Shown here: piece by piece, positions 42,799 through 52,600 of the stretch | How positions within the stretch are numbered: position 1 is the stretch's first letter | Layout: each line of letters begins with the position of its first letter | Assembly: GCA_014860005.1 (NCBI GenBank) | Contig: JACZKP010000026.1 | Coordinates: 1 to 64,000 of the forward strand | Origin: Verrucomicrobiota bacterium | GTDB taxonomy: Bacteria; Verrucomicrobiota; Verrucomicrobiae; Limisphaerales; UBA11358 | Direction: 5' to 3' | Length of the DNA stretch: 64,000 bases | Translations under genes and position numbers: made by a program | Notes under the pieces: model-generated | The model's input: only the letters and a program-made list of their open reading frames with translations | Databases searched by the model: none | What the model was told of the DNA's origin: nothing

Positions 42799-45700
42799 AT
42801 GACGCCGAAGGGATGGTTCATTTTCCTCGGAGTTGCCTGGTTGGCGCTGACGGAAACCTGTTGGGGCCAACCGGCCGCCAATTGGCGTGTCTTCAAGCGG
42901 GCCGATGGCCTGCCGGAATCCGCCGGGGTTTCCGTGACCGTCAGCCAACAGGGAAAAGTCCTCCTCAAACACCCCAACCTTGGCTCCGTCAGCGAACTGG
43001 ATGGCTACACCGTCAACGTCATCCCAGCGCCCGAGGAAACGATCCCCAACCGCGTTTATGGCAGTCCGGCAGGCCAGTTATGGTCGGTTACCGCCGGGGG
43101 GTTGCGGGAATTTCGCGACGGCGACTGGATGGTTCATTCCGTGCCCGAAATTGCGGACACGTTTCGCGCCGGTATTTCGTCCTCGGTGCGGGCGGTGCCG
43201 CTTTGTCCGGTCAGGCAGGGAATCGTGCTGTTCCTGCTGCCCGACCGTTTGATGGAATTCAACGCCGAACAGCCGGACCGGCCACAGACCCGCGTGCTAC
43301 TGTTGGCGGCGCAAACCCGGTTGGAAAGTTTCTCCGGCATGACGCTCGCCGGCGATGGCGGACTCTGGATTGCCGGGAAGCGCGGCGTGGTCAGGGGGGC
43401 GGGACCGGTGCGAAACCTCAAACCGGACAGTGAGTGGCGGGAATGGCTGCCGCCCGAATCGCTTGGCGTTCACAACTTGCAGGAGCCGTGGGAAACGCCG
43501 GACGGCGGCCTCACCTTGGTGGCTGAGTCCGCGGAAACCACGCGGAAACGGGTGGTGCAGTTTGATGGACAGCGCTGGACGGCATTCTCAGTGGGCAACG
43601 AGCGGCTGCGCTTCGCCTGGTCCGGCCCGGACAAAAGTCTTTGGGCCGCCACCATCAATTCCCTGTTCCAGCGCGAGACCGGTGAGACTGAACTGACCGA
43701 AACCAGCGAGGTCGCGGCCCGCAGTTATTTTGATCTGGCGGTTGAACCCGGCGGCGCGTTCTGGCTGGCGACATCCGACGGCCTGTTTCGTTATGCGTTG
43801 CCGGTGTGGCGCTGCCCGGCGCCAATTCAAAAAATCAATTCCCTCGTCCATAGTCTGGTGGAAGATGCCGCAGGGCGGCTCTGGTTCATCGCCGGCACCA
43901 GCCTTCACGTCCTCGAAGATGAGCTTCACCGTGAGCATCCATTGCCCGCCACCGCAACCGGGAATGCCGCGACCGCCCACGCGTTGTTTCCGCTCAAGGA
44001 CGGAAGTTTGCTGGTGGATGCGGGCGATCAACTGCTGCAATTCCAGCCGGCAACCGGGGCGTTCAACGTGCTCGTGCCGGCTTCAAGCCCAAGGCCGTTC
44101 CGCCCGCTGGGTTTATTGACGGACGGCAGCCTTTGCGTTTTCCAGCCCGGCGATGACCCGGCCAATGAAGCGGCCCGGCTGGAGACGTTCGACGGCCATG
44201 GTTTCCAGTCGTTCGTGCAGCCGTTGCCGGAGGCGTTGAGCGCCGCCCCGCCCAACAGCCTGTTCATGGCCCGCAATGGTGATCTATGGTTGAGCAGCGA
44301 AGCGGGGATTGCGTGGTATCAGGAAAAGAAATGGCGGACTTTTCCGGTCGCAGAACCCAGCGTTCCCGAAGACGCACAAGGTTTTCTGGATATGCCCGAC
44401 GGCAGAGTCTGGTGCGCCACGATGGATCGAGTCTGGGAATTTGACGGGAAAGACTGGCTGCCGGTGCGGAGCGGTTTCGATCACATCAACCGGCTGCTTC
44501 GCGGACGCGACGGGAGCATTTGGGTGGCCTCCAACAGCGGGTTGCACCGGTTTCATCAAGGGGCTTGGATCGAGAACGGATTGGAGGAAGGCCTGCCCAG
44601 CGAGAATGTGCGTGAAGTGTATGAAGACCGGCGTGGACGTTTGTGGGCCGGCACCACTCACGGTCCGAGCCTCTATCATGCGGACGCGGACCCCGACCCG
44701 CCGCAGACGCAAATTCAGCCGCGCACCGAACTGGAAAACACTGTGCCGGAGGGAGGCACCATTACCATCGCTTTCACGGGCCAGGATAAATGGAAACATA
44801 CACCGCGCAACCGGTTGCTGTATTCCTACCGGCTGGATGAACGCGACTGGACCCTTTTTCAGGACGTCAACACGATCTCCTTCACCGATCTGCCGCCGGG
44901 CAAACATTACTTCCAGGTTCGCGCCATGGACCGGAATGGCAATGTGGATCCCCGGCCGGCGAAACTGGAATTCGCCGTCGCCCTGCCGTGGTTCAAGGAG
45001 CCCCGGTTGCTGTACATTTCCGTTGCCGGTTTGGCGGTGGCGCTGTTTTTTGCCGGCCTGGCCTTCAATCGTCACCGGCAGTTGCTCCGCAGCTACGCCG
45101 AGGTCGAAAAGAAGGTCGCCGAACGCACGCAAGAACTCGAACGGGCCGGGCGCGAACTGCTGCACAGCCAGAAAATGAACGCTCTCGGCACGCTGGCCGC
45201 CGGCCTCGCCCACGATTTCAACAACATCCTCTCCATCGTCAAAGGCTCGGCGCAGATCATCGAGGACAACTTGGACAAACCGGACAAGATTCACACGCGC
45301 GTGGACCGCATCAAGATGGTTGCCGACCAGGGCGCGGGCGTCGTTAAGGCGTTGCTCGGCTTCAGCCGCGATTCCGCCCGGTCACCGGCGGCGTGCGACC
45401 TGAACGCCGTGGTGGACGACACGCTCAAGCTGCTCGGCGACCGTTTCCTGCGCGAGGTGGAAATCCGTTTTGAACGCGCGCCGGATTTGCCGGAGGTAAC
45501 CGCGATCCGCGATTGTGTTCAGCAGATTCTCCTGAATTTCATATTCAACGCCGCCGAATCCATGACCGACCGCAAGCGGGTGGTGCTGGCCACACGGCGG
45601 TTGGCAGCTCTGCCGGCGGGCACGGTTTTGGCGCCCGCCGCGACCAAGGAATATGTCGCAGTCTCTGTTCAGGATTTCGGCTGCGGCATTCCACCGGAGA

Positions 45701-45924
45701 AGCTGCCGCGCATCTTCGAGCCGTTTTTCACCACCAAAGCCCTTTCCACCCGGCGCGGCACCGGCCTGGGACTTTCGATGGCTTACGAACTGGCGAAAAA
45801 AATGGAAGCCGGACTGGCGGTGGAATCGGTTGTGAGCAAGGGCAGTCTGGTGACGCTTATTCTGCCGGTGCGCGAACTGCCCGCAGTAACAGAATCTGAA
45901 ACCCATGTTCACCACGCTCCATAA
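42799..45924 (+). CDS. Hybrid-free sensor histidine kinase with periplasmic beta-propeller
   Basis: The 1041-residue kinase has a signal peptide (residues about 5-25), a long periplasmic propeller of Reg_prop-type blades (repeated GGLWIAGKRGVVRG, GSIWVASNSGLHRFHQGAW, RGRLWAGTTHGPSL), a Y_Y_Y domain (about 650-735; LLYSYRLDERDWTLFQD, LPPGKHYFQVRAMDRNGNVD) and one transmembrane helix (about 735-755). A HisKA domain with the phosphorylatable His in GLAHDFNNILSIV (about 803) and a full HATPase domain (GCGIPPEKLPRIFEPFF, TGLGLSMAYELAKK) follow. No receiver domain is attached. ATG 42799 gives a signal peptide. A response regulator follows after 83 bp. Confidence 0.9.
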   Translation: MTPKGWFIFLGVAWLALTETCWGQPAANWRVFKRADGLPESAGVSVTVSQQGKVLLKHPNLGSVSELDGYTVNVIPAPEETIPNRVYGSPAGQLWSVTAGGLREFRDGDWMVHSVPEIADTFRAGISSSVRAVPLCPVRQGIVLFLLPDRLMEFNAEQPDRPQTRVLLLAAQTRLESFSGMTLAGDGGLWIAGKRGVVRGAGPVRNLKPDSEWREWLPPESLGVHNLQEPWETPDGGLTLVAESAETTRKRVVQFDGQRWTAFSVGNERLRFAWSGPDKSLWAATINSLFQRETGETELTETSEVAARSYFDLAVEPGGAFWLATSDGLFRYALPVWRCPAPIQKINSLVHSLVEDAAGRLWFIAGTSLHVLEDELHREHPLPATATGNAATAHALFPLKDGSLLVDAGDQLLQFQPATGAFNVLVPASSPRPFRPLGLLTDGSLCVFQPGDDPANEAARLETFDGHGFQSFVQPLPEALSAAPPNSLFMARNGDLWLSSEAGIAWYQEKKWRTFPVAEPSVPEDAQGFLDMPDGRVWCATMDRVWEFDGKDWLPVRSGFDHINRLLRGRDGSIWVASNSGLHRFHQGAWIENGLEEGLPSENVREVYEDRRGRLWAGTTHGPSLYHADADPDPPQTQIQPRTELENTVPEGGTITIAFTGQDKWKHTPRNRLLYSYRLDERDWTLFQDVNTISFTDLPPGKHYFQVRAMDRNGNVDPRPAKLEFAVALPWFKEPRLLYISVAGLAVALFFAGLAFNRHRQLLRSYAEVEKKVAERTQELERAGRELLHSQKMNALGTLAAGLAHDFNNILSIVKGSAQIIEDNLDKPDKIHTRVDRIKMVADQGAGVVKALLGFSRDSARSPAACDLNAVVDDTLKLLGDRFLREVEIRFERAPDLPEVTAIRDCVQQILLNFIFNAAESMTDRKRVVLATRRLAALPAGTVLAPAATKEYVAVSVQDFGCGIPPEKLPRIFEPFFTTKALSTRRGTGLGLSMAYELAKKMEAGLAVESVVSKGSLVTLILPVRELPAVTESETHVHHAP

Positions 45925-46007
45925 TCTTGATCGTAAGCTTATCCTGATCCCGGGTACGACCTGAGAGGGTTGAAATTAAGATTAAGAGAAGCGGGAATGA
46001 GAATTGT

Positions 46008-46664
46008 ATGAACTCGAACCTTCCCACGCTCCTGATTGTTGAAGACGACGATCTGCAATACGAGATCTACGAGGAGGCGCTGGCGCAATATCAACTCGTC
46101 CGTGTGAAAAGCGGCAGCGAGGCGCTCGCGTGCATCCCCAAGTGTGCGCCGCAGGTGCTGATCCTCGATCACGTCCTCGACGCGGGCGAACTCGGTTTCG
46201 ACTTTTTGCCCGAGTTCAAGGAGTTGTTGCCGTATGTACCCATCATCATTGTTTCCGGCGCGCTCGAAGTACAACAGCAACTGGAGGCATTGCAGGGACC
46301 GCGTCGCGCCCACTACTGTCTGCCCAAGCCGGTGGATGTGCATGAGCTCCAACGCACCGTGGCCACCGCGTTGAAGGAATGTGGCGAAGCCGAAGTGGTG
46401 CGCCAGTTCGAAGCCTTGGAACGTTCGCGCCGCGTGGATGCGCTGGAACTCTTCAGCCGCTCGACCGACCGACTCAGCCGGCAGAATCAGATTCGGGAAA
46501 TCGTAAGCCAGTCCAGCGGACGTCCGAACATTTCTGCGCTCGCGAGGCAGTTCAACGTCGCCCGCCGCACGATCATCCGGGACCTCGAAGAATTGATCCG
46601 TCGCGGCCAGTTAAAACCGGAAGTGTATCCCGACTGGGAGAATCCATCGTCGCCGGAAGAATGA
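46008..46664 (+). CDS. Response regulator with receiver and C-terminal HTH domain
   Basis: The 218-residue protein has a receiver domain (about 5-120) with acidic pocket VEDDD (12-15), phospho-acceptor Asp54 in VLILDHVLD, conserved Ser in IIIVSGAL and Lys in YCLPKPVDV. The C-terminal part (about 165-205, SALARQFNVARRTIIRDLEE then LIRRGQL) looks like a DeoR-type winged HTH. This combination is uncommon. It is most likely the partner of the preceding propeller kinase, 83 bp upstream on the same strand. Confidence 0.85.
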   Translation: MNSNLPTLLIVEDDDLQYEIYEEALAQYQLVRVKSGSEALACIPKCAPQVLILDHVLDAGELGFDFLPEFKELLPYVPIIIVSGALEVQQQLEALQGPRRAHYCLPKPVDVHELQRTVATALKECGEAEVVRQFEALERSRRVDALELFSRSTDRLSRQNQIREIVSQSSGRPNISALARQFNVARRTIIRDLEELIRRGQLKPEVYPDWENPSSPEE

Positions 46665-47004
46665 GTCTCACCCCGGCACGACGCCCCGCCGCCAGCCGGC
46701 GCGCCTCCTCGCCGGCCCAAGCGAGACGCCTCGCAACGCCTCGCAAGGTTTTGCGTTTTGAGCGTCGCTGTTCTACGCTTGCGCCCGACGCCCTTTGAAA
46801 ACGGACTCAACATTGCATTTGCTCTTTCGCCATCGCACCTCCCCCTCGCGATGGACGACGCTGCGTCTGCATTGTGCTTCCCTGCTTCATCGGCTTTGTG
46901 AACTTGGCCGAGCACCCCTTCGAAATCGCTGCGCCATCCGTTCCCGGAGTGCCCGTTGCGACTTTCATTCCAGCTTGTGCCGTGGCTGGAGATTCCCAAG
47001 CGTG
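46665..47004. other. Intergenic region before the subtilase gene
   Basis: No gene is supported here. A frame open through this stretch has only a TTG start and would encode an Arg/Ser-rich lead with no signal, so it is not taken. GGAGA at 46988-46992 is the probable ribosome-binding site of the next gene. Confidence 0.45.
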
Positions 47005-48441
47005 ATGGTGGTCGCCATCTGGCTGGCGCTGGTGTCAACGGCGATTGGTGACACGGCACTCAGTGCGTATCATCCGCAACGGATTCTGATTTTGCCACGG
47101 GATGCTTCCCGCGGTACCGCGCTCGAACAATTCCACACCGCGCAGCGACATGAGGTGGTCCGCTCATTTCCAGCACAAGGCGATGTTCGCGTTGTCAAGC
47201 TGGCGGATGGCGAGAGCGTGCTGGCTGCCGTCTTGCGTTATCGAGCCAGCGGACTCGTGCAGTTTGCCGAACCGGATTACGTGGTATCCGCTGCCGCCAC
47301 GCTGCCCAGTGATCCGCGTTTCCAGGACGGCACGCAATGGTGGCTGAACAACTACGGTCAAAACGGTGGCCTGCCGGACGCGGACATTGACGCGCCGGAA
47401 GCCTGGGACCTCGTCCGCAATGCCAGCAATGTAGTCGTGGCAATTGTGGACAGTGGCCTCCGGCACACGCACGAGGACCTGGCGGGCAGCCTCTGGAAAA
47501 ACCCCTTGGATGGTACGCATGGTTTCAACGCGCTTACCGGCAATCACGATCCGTGGGATGACAACGGCCACGGCTCGCATCTGGCCGGAATCATCAGCGC
47601 GGCGACGGATAATGCCAAAGGCATCGCCGGCTTGGCGTGGCGCGTGCAACTGATGGCGTGCAAATTCCTCGATGCGACCGGCAACGGCTTCAATTCTGAT
47701 GCCGTGGCCTGCATCGAATTCGCGCGCACCAACGGCGCCCACGTCATCAATCTGAGTTGGGGTGGCTCGGAATTCTCTGCGATCTTGTCGAATGTGATAT
47801 GGTCGGCGCGCGCTGACGGAATCCTGTTTACGGCTGCCGCCGGCAACAACGCCCAGAACACCGATGCGTTGCCGTTCTATCCGGCGAGTCTCGCGCTGGA
47901 TAATCTGGTGGCGGTCGGGGCCTCCACGCGCACCGACGCGAGCTGGAGTTTCTCCAACTACGGCCCGACCAATGTGGCGTTGTTTGCGCCCGGCGCCGCC
48001 ATTTACTCCACGGGGTTCACCAACGATTTCCATTATGCCAGCCGCAACGGCACTTCCATGGCGGCGGCGGTCGTGGCGGGCGCGCTGGCCCTATTACTCG
48101 AACATCACCCACACGAACTCGCCCCGCAGTTGATCGAACGGTTGCTCGCCGCCGTGGATCCCAACCCCGCCTTCGCTGGCAAATGCCGGACGGGCGGACG
48201 GCTGAATCTGCGCAAAGCAGTGGATCGCCCGTCCATCACCGTGACTCCAGAGGCCTGGCCGATTCAATTGCGCATCACGGGCTTTCCCGGCCACCGCTAT
48301 CTTTTGACAGCTTCCACCAACTTCAACGCCTGGACGGCGTTGCGAACCAACCTTGCTGATTTCAACGGCGAATGGATTTACGAAGACAACGAAGCCACCA
48401 ACACACCGCTGCGGTTCTACCAGGCACTGCCGGGGCCTTGA
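47005..48441 (+). CDS. Secreted S8 (subtilisin-like) serine peptidase
   Basis: The 478-residue protein begins with a signal peptide (VVAIWLALVSTAIGDTALSA), then a short propeptide-like region. The subtilase catalytic triad is complete: Asp in VVAIVDSGLRHTHED, His in DDNGHGSHLAGIIS, Ser in NGTSMAAAVVAGALALLLEH; the oxyanion Asn is in TAAAGNNAQNT. After the catalytic domain, about 75 residues (PSITVTPEAWPIQLRITG, RYLLTASTNFNAWTALRTNL) form a small beta domain of the kind often attached to verrucomicrobial exoproteins. ATG 47005 is preferred because a signal peptide follows it and a GGAGA lies 12 bp upstream. Confidence 0.88.
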   Translation: MVVAIWLALVSTAIGDTALSAYHPQRILILPRDASRGTALEQFHTAQRHEVVRSFPAQGDVRVVKLADGESVLAAVLRYRASGLVQFAEPDYVVSAAATLPSDPRFQDGTQWWLNNYGQNGGLPDADIDAPEAWDLVRNASNVVVAIVDSGLRHTHEDLAGSLWKNPLDGTHGFNALTGNHDPWDDNGHGSHLAGIISAATDNAKGIAGLAWRVQLMACKFLDATGNGFNSDAVACIEFARTNGAHVINLSWGGSEFSAILSNVIWSARADGILFTAAAGNNAQNTDALPFYPASLALDNLVAVGASTRTDASWSFSNYGPTNVALFAPGAAIYSTGFTNDFHYASRNGTSMAAAVVAGALALLLEHHPHELAPQLIERLLAAVDPNPAFAGKCRTGGRLNLRKAVDRPSITVTPEAWPIQLRITGFPGHRYLLTASTNFNAWTALRTNLADFNGEWIYEDNEATNTPLRFYQALPGP

Positions 48442-48634
48442 GATTCTGAAGCAGCGGGACGGAGGCCGAGGCAACGAACTTTGGCTGCACCTGCAACAAG
48501 AGTTCGTACTGGCCGGCAAGGGGTTTCTTCCACCAGTTTTGAACGTGCCGCCGGCGCACCTGGCGCGCGGGAGCATTGCCGCGGACATTTCGTCTAATAA
48601 ACCGCGCCGTCAAGTGTCACTCTAATGGAACACG

Positions 48635-49261
48635 ATGTCCTTCACGGACCAGCACGCCGGGAAAATTCGAGCCACCGGAACCGATCGTGACAACGCGCCG
48701 AACCGGGCCGTAATGCGACCAGAAGAAACCAGTGCCGAACCCCCCGGTGGGGAAACGATTCAGGAGCTCTTTGCAGCCCTTGAAACGCCCCTGCTCAATT
48801 ATGCGGTGCGCTTGGCGGGCGCGCGCGAGCTGGCCGAGGACCTGGTTCAGGAAGCTTTCATGAAATTGCATGCCCAGTTCGAGGAGGTGCGCGAGCCAAG
48901 ACGATGGCTGTATCGGACCATCCACAACCTGGCCCTGAACCACCGGCGCGACTCGGCCAAATTCGTTTCCCTCAACGCTTCCGATGGCAACGGCGATCCG
49001 GCTCCCGCCGATACCACCGATCCGCAGCCCTTGCCGGATGAACAAATCGCCCGCCTGGAAGGCATCGGCTTGGTGCGGTTGGGCCTTGAAACGCTGGATG
49101 AACGCAGCCGGGAATTGATCCGACTGAAGTTCAACGATGACCTTTCCTACCAACAAATCGGCGAACGCACCGGTCTGAAAACCGGCCACGTCGGCTATCT
49201 GCTGCACCACGCGCTCAAAGCCATCGCTGCCGAACTCGCTAAAAGCGGAGTTATCCCATGA
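48635..49261 (+). CDS. ECF-type RNA polymerase sigma factor
   Basis: The 208-residue protein has the two ECF regions: sigma2 (about 40-110; LNYAVRLAGARELAEDLVQE, EVREPRRWLYRTIHNLALNH) and sigma4 (about 155-203; LDERSRELIRLKFNDDLSYQ, then GERTGLKTGHVGYLLHHALK). The first 35 residues are unconserved, so the real start could be the Met at residue 27. The genes that follow in the same direction begin with an anti-sigma-like N-terminus, so this is probably a sigma/anti-sigma pair controlling envelope genes. The stop is overlapped by an ATG that now leads into repeats. Confidence 0.9.
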   Translation: MSFTDQHAGKIRATGTDRDNAPNRAVMRPEETSAEPPGGETIQELFAALETPLLNYAVRLAGARELAEDLVQEAFMKLHAQFEEVREPRRWLYRTIHNLALNHRRDSAKFVSLNASDGNGDPAPADTTDPQPLPDEQIARLEGIGLVRLGLETLDERSRELIRLKFNDDLSYQQIGERTGLKTGHVGYLLHHALKAIAAELAKSGVIP

Positions 49262-49298
49262 ATGCAACATTTCCCAATTACCTGACCGTTGGCGACGC

Positions 49299-49347
49299 CG
49301 TAGCGCAGATTTCCAATCTGCCGTATCGCGGATTTCCAATCTGCGGA
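49299..49347. repeat. Family J-like repeat 3' of the sigma gene
   Basis: CGTAGCGCAGATTTCCAATC and the neighbouring CGCGGATTTCCAATCTGCGG carry the AGATTTCCAATCTG self-complementary core twice in tandem. Confidence 0.65.
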
Positions 49348-49438
49348 CCGTTCGAAATCACGGCGCACCCAGACAAATTGAACGCCCGACCAGAAGCAAC
49401 CCGGCGATACGGCGCAGCGTGGCCAAGCCGCAACCAAA

Positions 49439-49536
49439 GGAGCGCGGCTGTGTCCGCAGGACCAGCCGCAGCGGATCCAAACACCCAATGCCCTTGCGAC
49501 GTGCTGCGGCTGGCGCTCCGCACACAGCCGCGCTCC
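49439..49536. repeat. Palindromic element family H between sigma and VWA genes
   Basis: Arms GGAGCGCGGCTGTGTCCG and CCGCACACAGCCGCGCTCC are inverted, with inner ACCAGCCGCAGC and GCTGCGGCTGG. It is the same family as the mfd insertion at 3982-4102. Confidence 0.85.
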
Positions 49537-49604
49537 GGAAAATGTGCGCGAACCGCGACGACTTCCGGCGATACTGATGGAATTCAATTCTGCGCTGTGC
49601 CTGC

Positions 49605-49677
49605 GGAGCGCGGACAGCCATGTCCGCGCGAATCCCGGCGGGCAAACGAAACTCGCGGACAAAGCTGTCCGCGCTCC
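49605..49677. repeat. Palindromic element family I before the VWA gene
   Basis: Arms GGAGCGCGGACAGCCATGTC and GCGGACAAAGCTGTCCGCGC are inverted copies. It ends 5 bp before the VWA gene start codon. Confidence 0.8.
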
Positions 49678-49682
49678 TGCCC

Positions 49683-52600
49683 ATGAACCCCGATTTTCCC
49701 CAAACTCCACGCGAGGAACTCGAGGCGCGACTCACCGCGCTGCTGCTGGGTGAATTGCCTGCCGAGGAAGCTGCCGCGTTACGGGCCCAACTCGCGCAAG
49801 ACCCGGAACTGGCCGCCCTGCACAAAAGGCTGGAACGAACCATTGGCCTCGTGCGCGAAGTCAGCGTCAGTCAGAGTGAGCCGGCGACGGCCCAAGCTGC
49901 GCCACTGAAGTTTTCTGAGGAACGCCGCGAGAAGCTTCTGGCCGAGTTCAAAACGATCAAGCCGCAACCGCTTCTCTCACCGCTCTCGCGCCGACATAGG
50001 TGGCTGGTGCCCGTTGCCGCTGCGGCGATCTTACTGCTCCTGGCGGCCATTACGCTGCCCAACTTCATCCGTGCGCGAAACACTTCCGCCTCGAATGCCA
50101 TGATGAACCAGCTCCGGCAGATCGAAGCCGCCAAGCAACAGTGGGCTGTGGATCATAACAAACCCGCCAATGCCGTGCCCACCACGGTGGATTTGAAGCC
50201 TTATCTGAAAGGCGGTGAATTGCCCGCGTCAATTGCCGGCGAAACTTACGTCCTCGGCCCGGTCGGACTCCCGCCGACGGTGGAAACCGGCGAAGCTCAG
50301 TCTCGGACTTGGTTCTTCCGGCGATCTGCCCAAAGCCCGCAGTCGCAAGCCATCACCACGGTGGCTACCGCAGATGCGTCGAAACAAGACGCGCGGGAGC
50401 ACACTATTACAACACGCCTGGACTTGCCGCGTGGCGGAATGGCGGAGCGTTATGATCATCAAGGAACAGCCCGCAGACCATCCGCTCAGATTGTTCTGCC
50501 CACACCGGCCGAGTCTGAGGCTGAGGTGACCGCAAGCGCAGTTCGGGGTGCTTCGGAATTGGGTCTCCAATTTGGGACCTGGAGGGGTGGCGGACGTCCC
50601 AGCAGCGTGGCCGAAGGCAGGAAATCTGGCGAGGCAGTTGTCGCGCAGAGTGTGAGTGATCCGGAATGGGCAGGAGTGCTGAAGCAACCAGCCTTGCCTT
50701 ACTCCACCGACAACAAATTCGTCGCCCGTTACGATTATGTCCAAGCCCTGGGTGTTTCACCAACTACCGGTCTGCCGGTTGAAGGCATTGCGCTTGCGCT
50801 TACCCCCGAAGGGACGTCAGTGGACAGTTTTGCTGGGGATGCGCTCGAATCTAAGGTAGCAGCTTCGCCGCCAGCGCCAGCCGCCGCGCGCCAGCAAGTT
50901 GTCCTCCCAACGGCTGAACAGACAGGAGGTAAAGGAACAAAGCTCGCCGCGGAGAATGATGTTACCCTTCCCGATTGGAGTGTTCGCACTTCCTTGCGCG
51001 GCATTTATGACGACAACAAACCAGATCCGGCCAGACCGGAACTCACCGGCGGCTTCGCCGTGCCTGGAACTCTCACGGTAACGCCGCCACCAGCCGGCCC
51101 GCCGGGGCGCGCGGGAGTTGTGGCGTCGCCGGTTCCCGAAACCACTGTGGATCAGATGTACCGCGCGCCGGGATACCCGGCGTCCAGAAGAGTACCACCA
51201 GTCGCGGTTGCGCCCGCAGAGCAAGATGCCGACAAACCGATTGTCTTGGGAGATCAGCCTGCGTTGGGTGGAGCTTTTGCTTCAGCCTCGCCAACTCCCG
51301 AAACGCGGGGGCGCGGATTCTCCCTGCTGGGATCCGCCCCGCAACCCGAACAACCGGATGCAAAGGCGCAGGATTCCCTCGGCTTTCAGGTGGCTTCCGC
51401 ATTGCCGATTCCACGCTTCAAGGCAGGAGCGTTTGATTCCGAGGCGACTGCATCATCGACGACTCCGCAAGACTTGTATTCCACTGAAGCTGCAGGCCGC
51501 ACGGTGGTCCCAGTGGAGTCGTCTATTGTCGCGCTTGAGGCCGCCAAGGAGCCGTTGCGCCGGAGTCAAAGCAGAATCGTGCTGCCACCAACCTCAGCGG
51601 GTGCCGGTGTGATGAATGCAGGGGTGGCGATAGCAGGCGATCCACTTCAGGACGCCAGAGTGCTGATCGAACCAGGCAGACCCGCTGACGCGGAAGCCAA
51701 GTTGCGGGAAGTCCTCCAGAGCGAGCCTGATAACCGGGCAGCAGGCTACTACCTGAACCTGGCCAGGAAGCAACAACAGGCCGCTGCCGCAAAAATGGGC
51801 GAGAACGAGTCAAGGAAGGGGGTTATGCAAATTGCCCTGGCTGATAAAACCACCAGCGTGCTCCAACGTGATTCTGAAGCGAAGCGCGAATTGGAGAGGA
51901 TGGATCGCTACTGGCAGATACCACCAACGAACCTCGTGAGAACCGGGGGAAGCCGTCATATCATCGCCAGCAAACTCAACGGCATTCGTCTGGAATCTCT
52001 CAATTTGAACGGCGTTACGCTTGGTGAGGTGGTCCAAATGCTCAACGAGGAAGCGAAGAAGCAGGACCCGGAGAAGAAAGGTATCCATTTCATTCTGAAT
52101 CCAAATTTACCCGCTGTCCAAGCATCGCCTGTTGATCCCACGAGCGGATTGCCACAGGCAGGAAGTTCAACTGGAACAATGGACGTTGGTAGTTTGGCTG
52201 TAACATCCGGCAGCACTCTTCGTGATGCCCGTCTGACCGACGTGCTGGATGCCATTATCAAATCAGCCGAACAACCGCTCAAGTATTCAATCGAAGATTA
52301 TGCAGTCGTGCTTTCATTGGCTGAACGCAATGACCCGCCCGCGCCGCGCAAACCCGTCACCAACGCACCCACTCCTCAACCCGAAATTCAAACCACCGAG
52401 AACGCCTTCTCTACCTTTTCGCTCAATGTCAGCGATGTGGCATTCAAGCTGGCGGCGGCGAGTCTCGAACAGGGCCAGATGCCCGATCCGGCTTCCGTGC
52501 GTGCCGAGGAATTCATCAACGCCTTCGATTACCGCGATCCCGAACCGCCGCCGGGTATGCCGGTTGCATTCGCATGGGAACGGGCGCGCTATCCGTTCGC

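Noticed and set aside
49258..49686. A 142-codon open frame starting at the sigma stop.
   Set aside because: Almost all of it is palindromic repeat sequence read through, so it is unlikely to be a gene.
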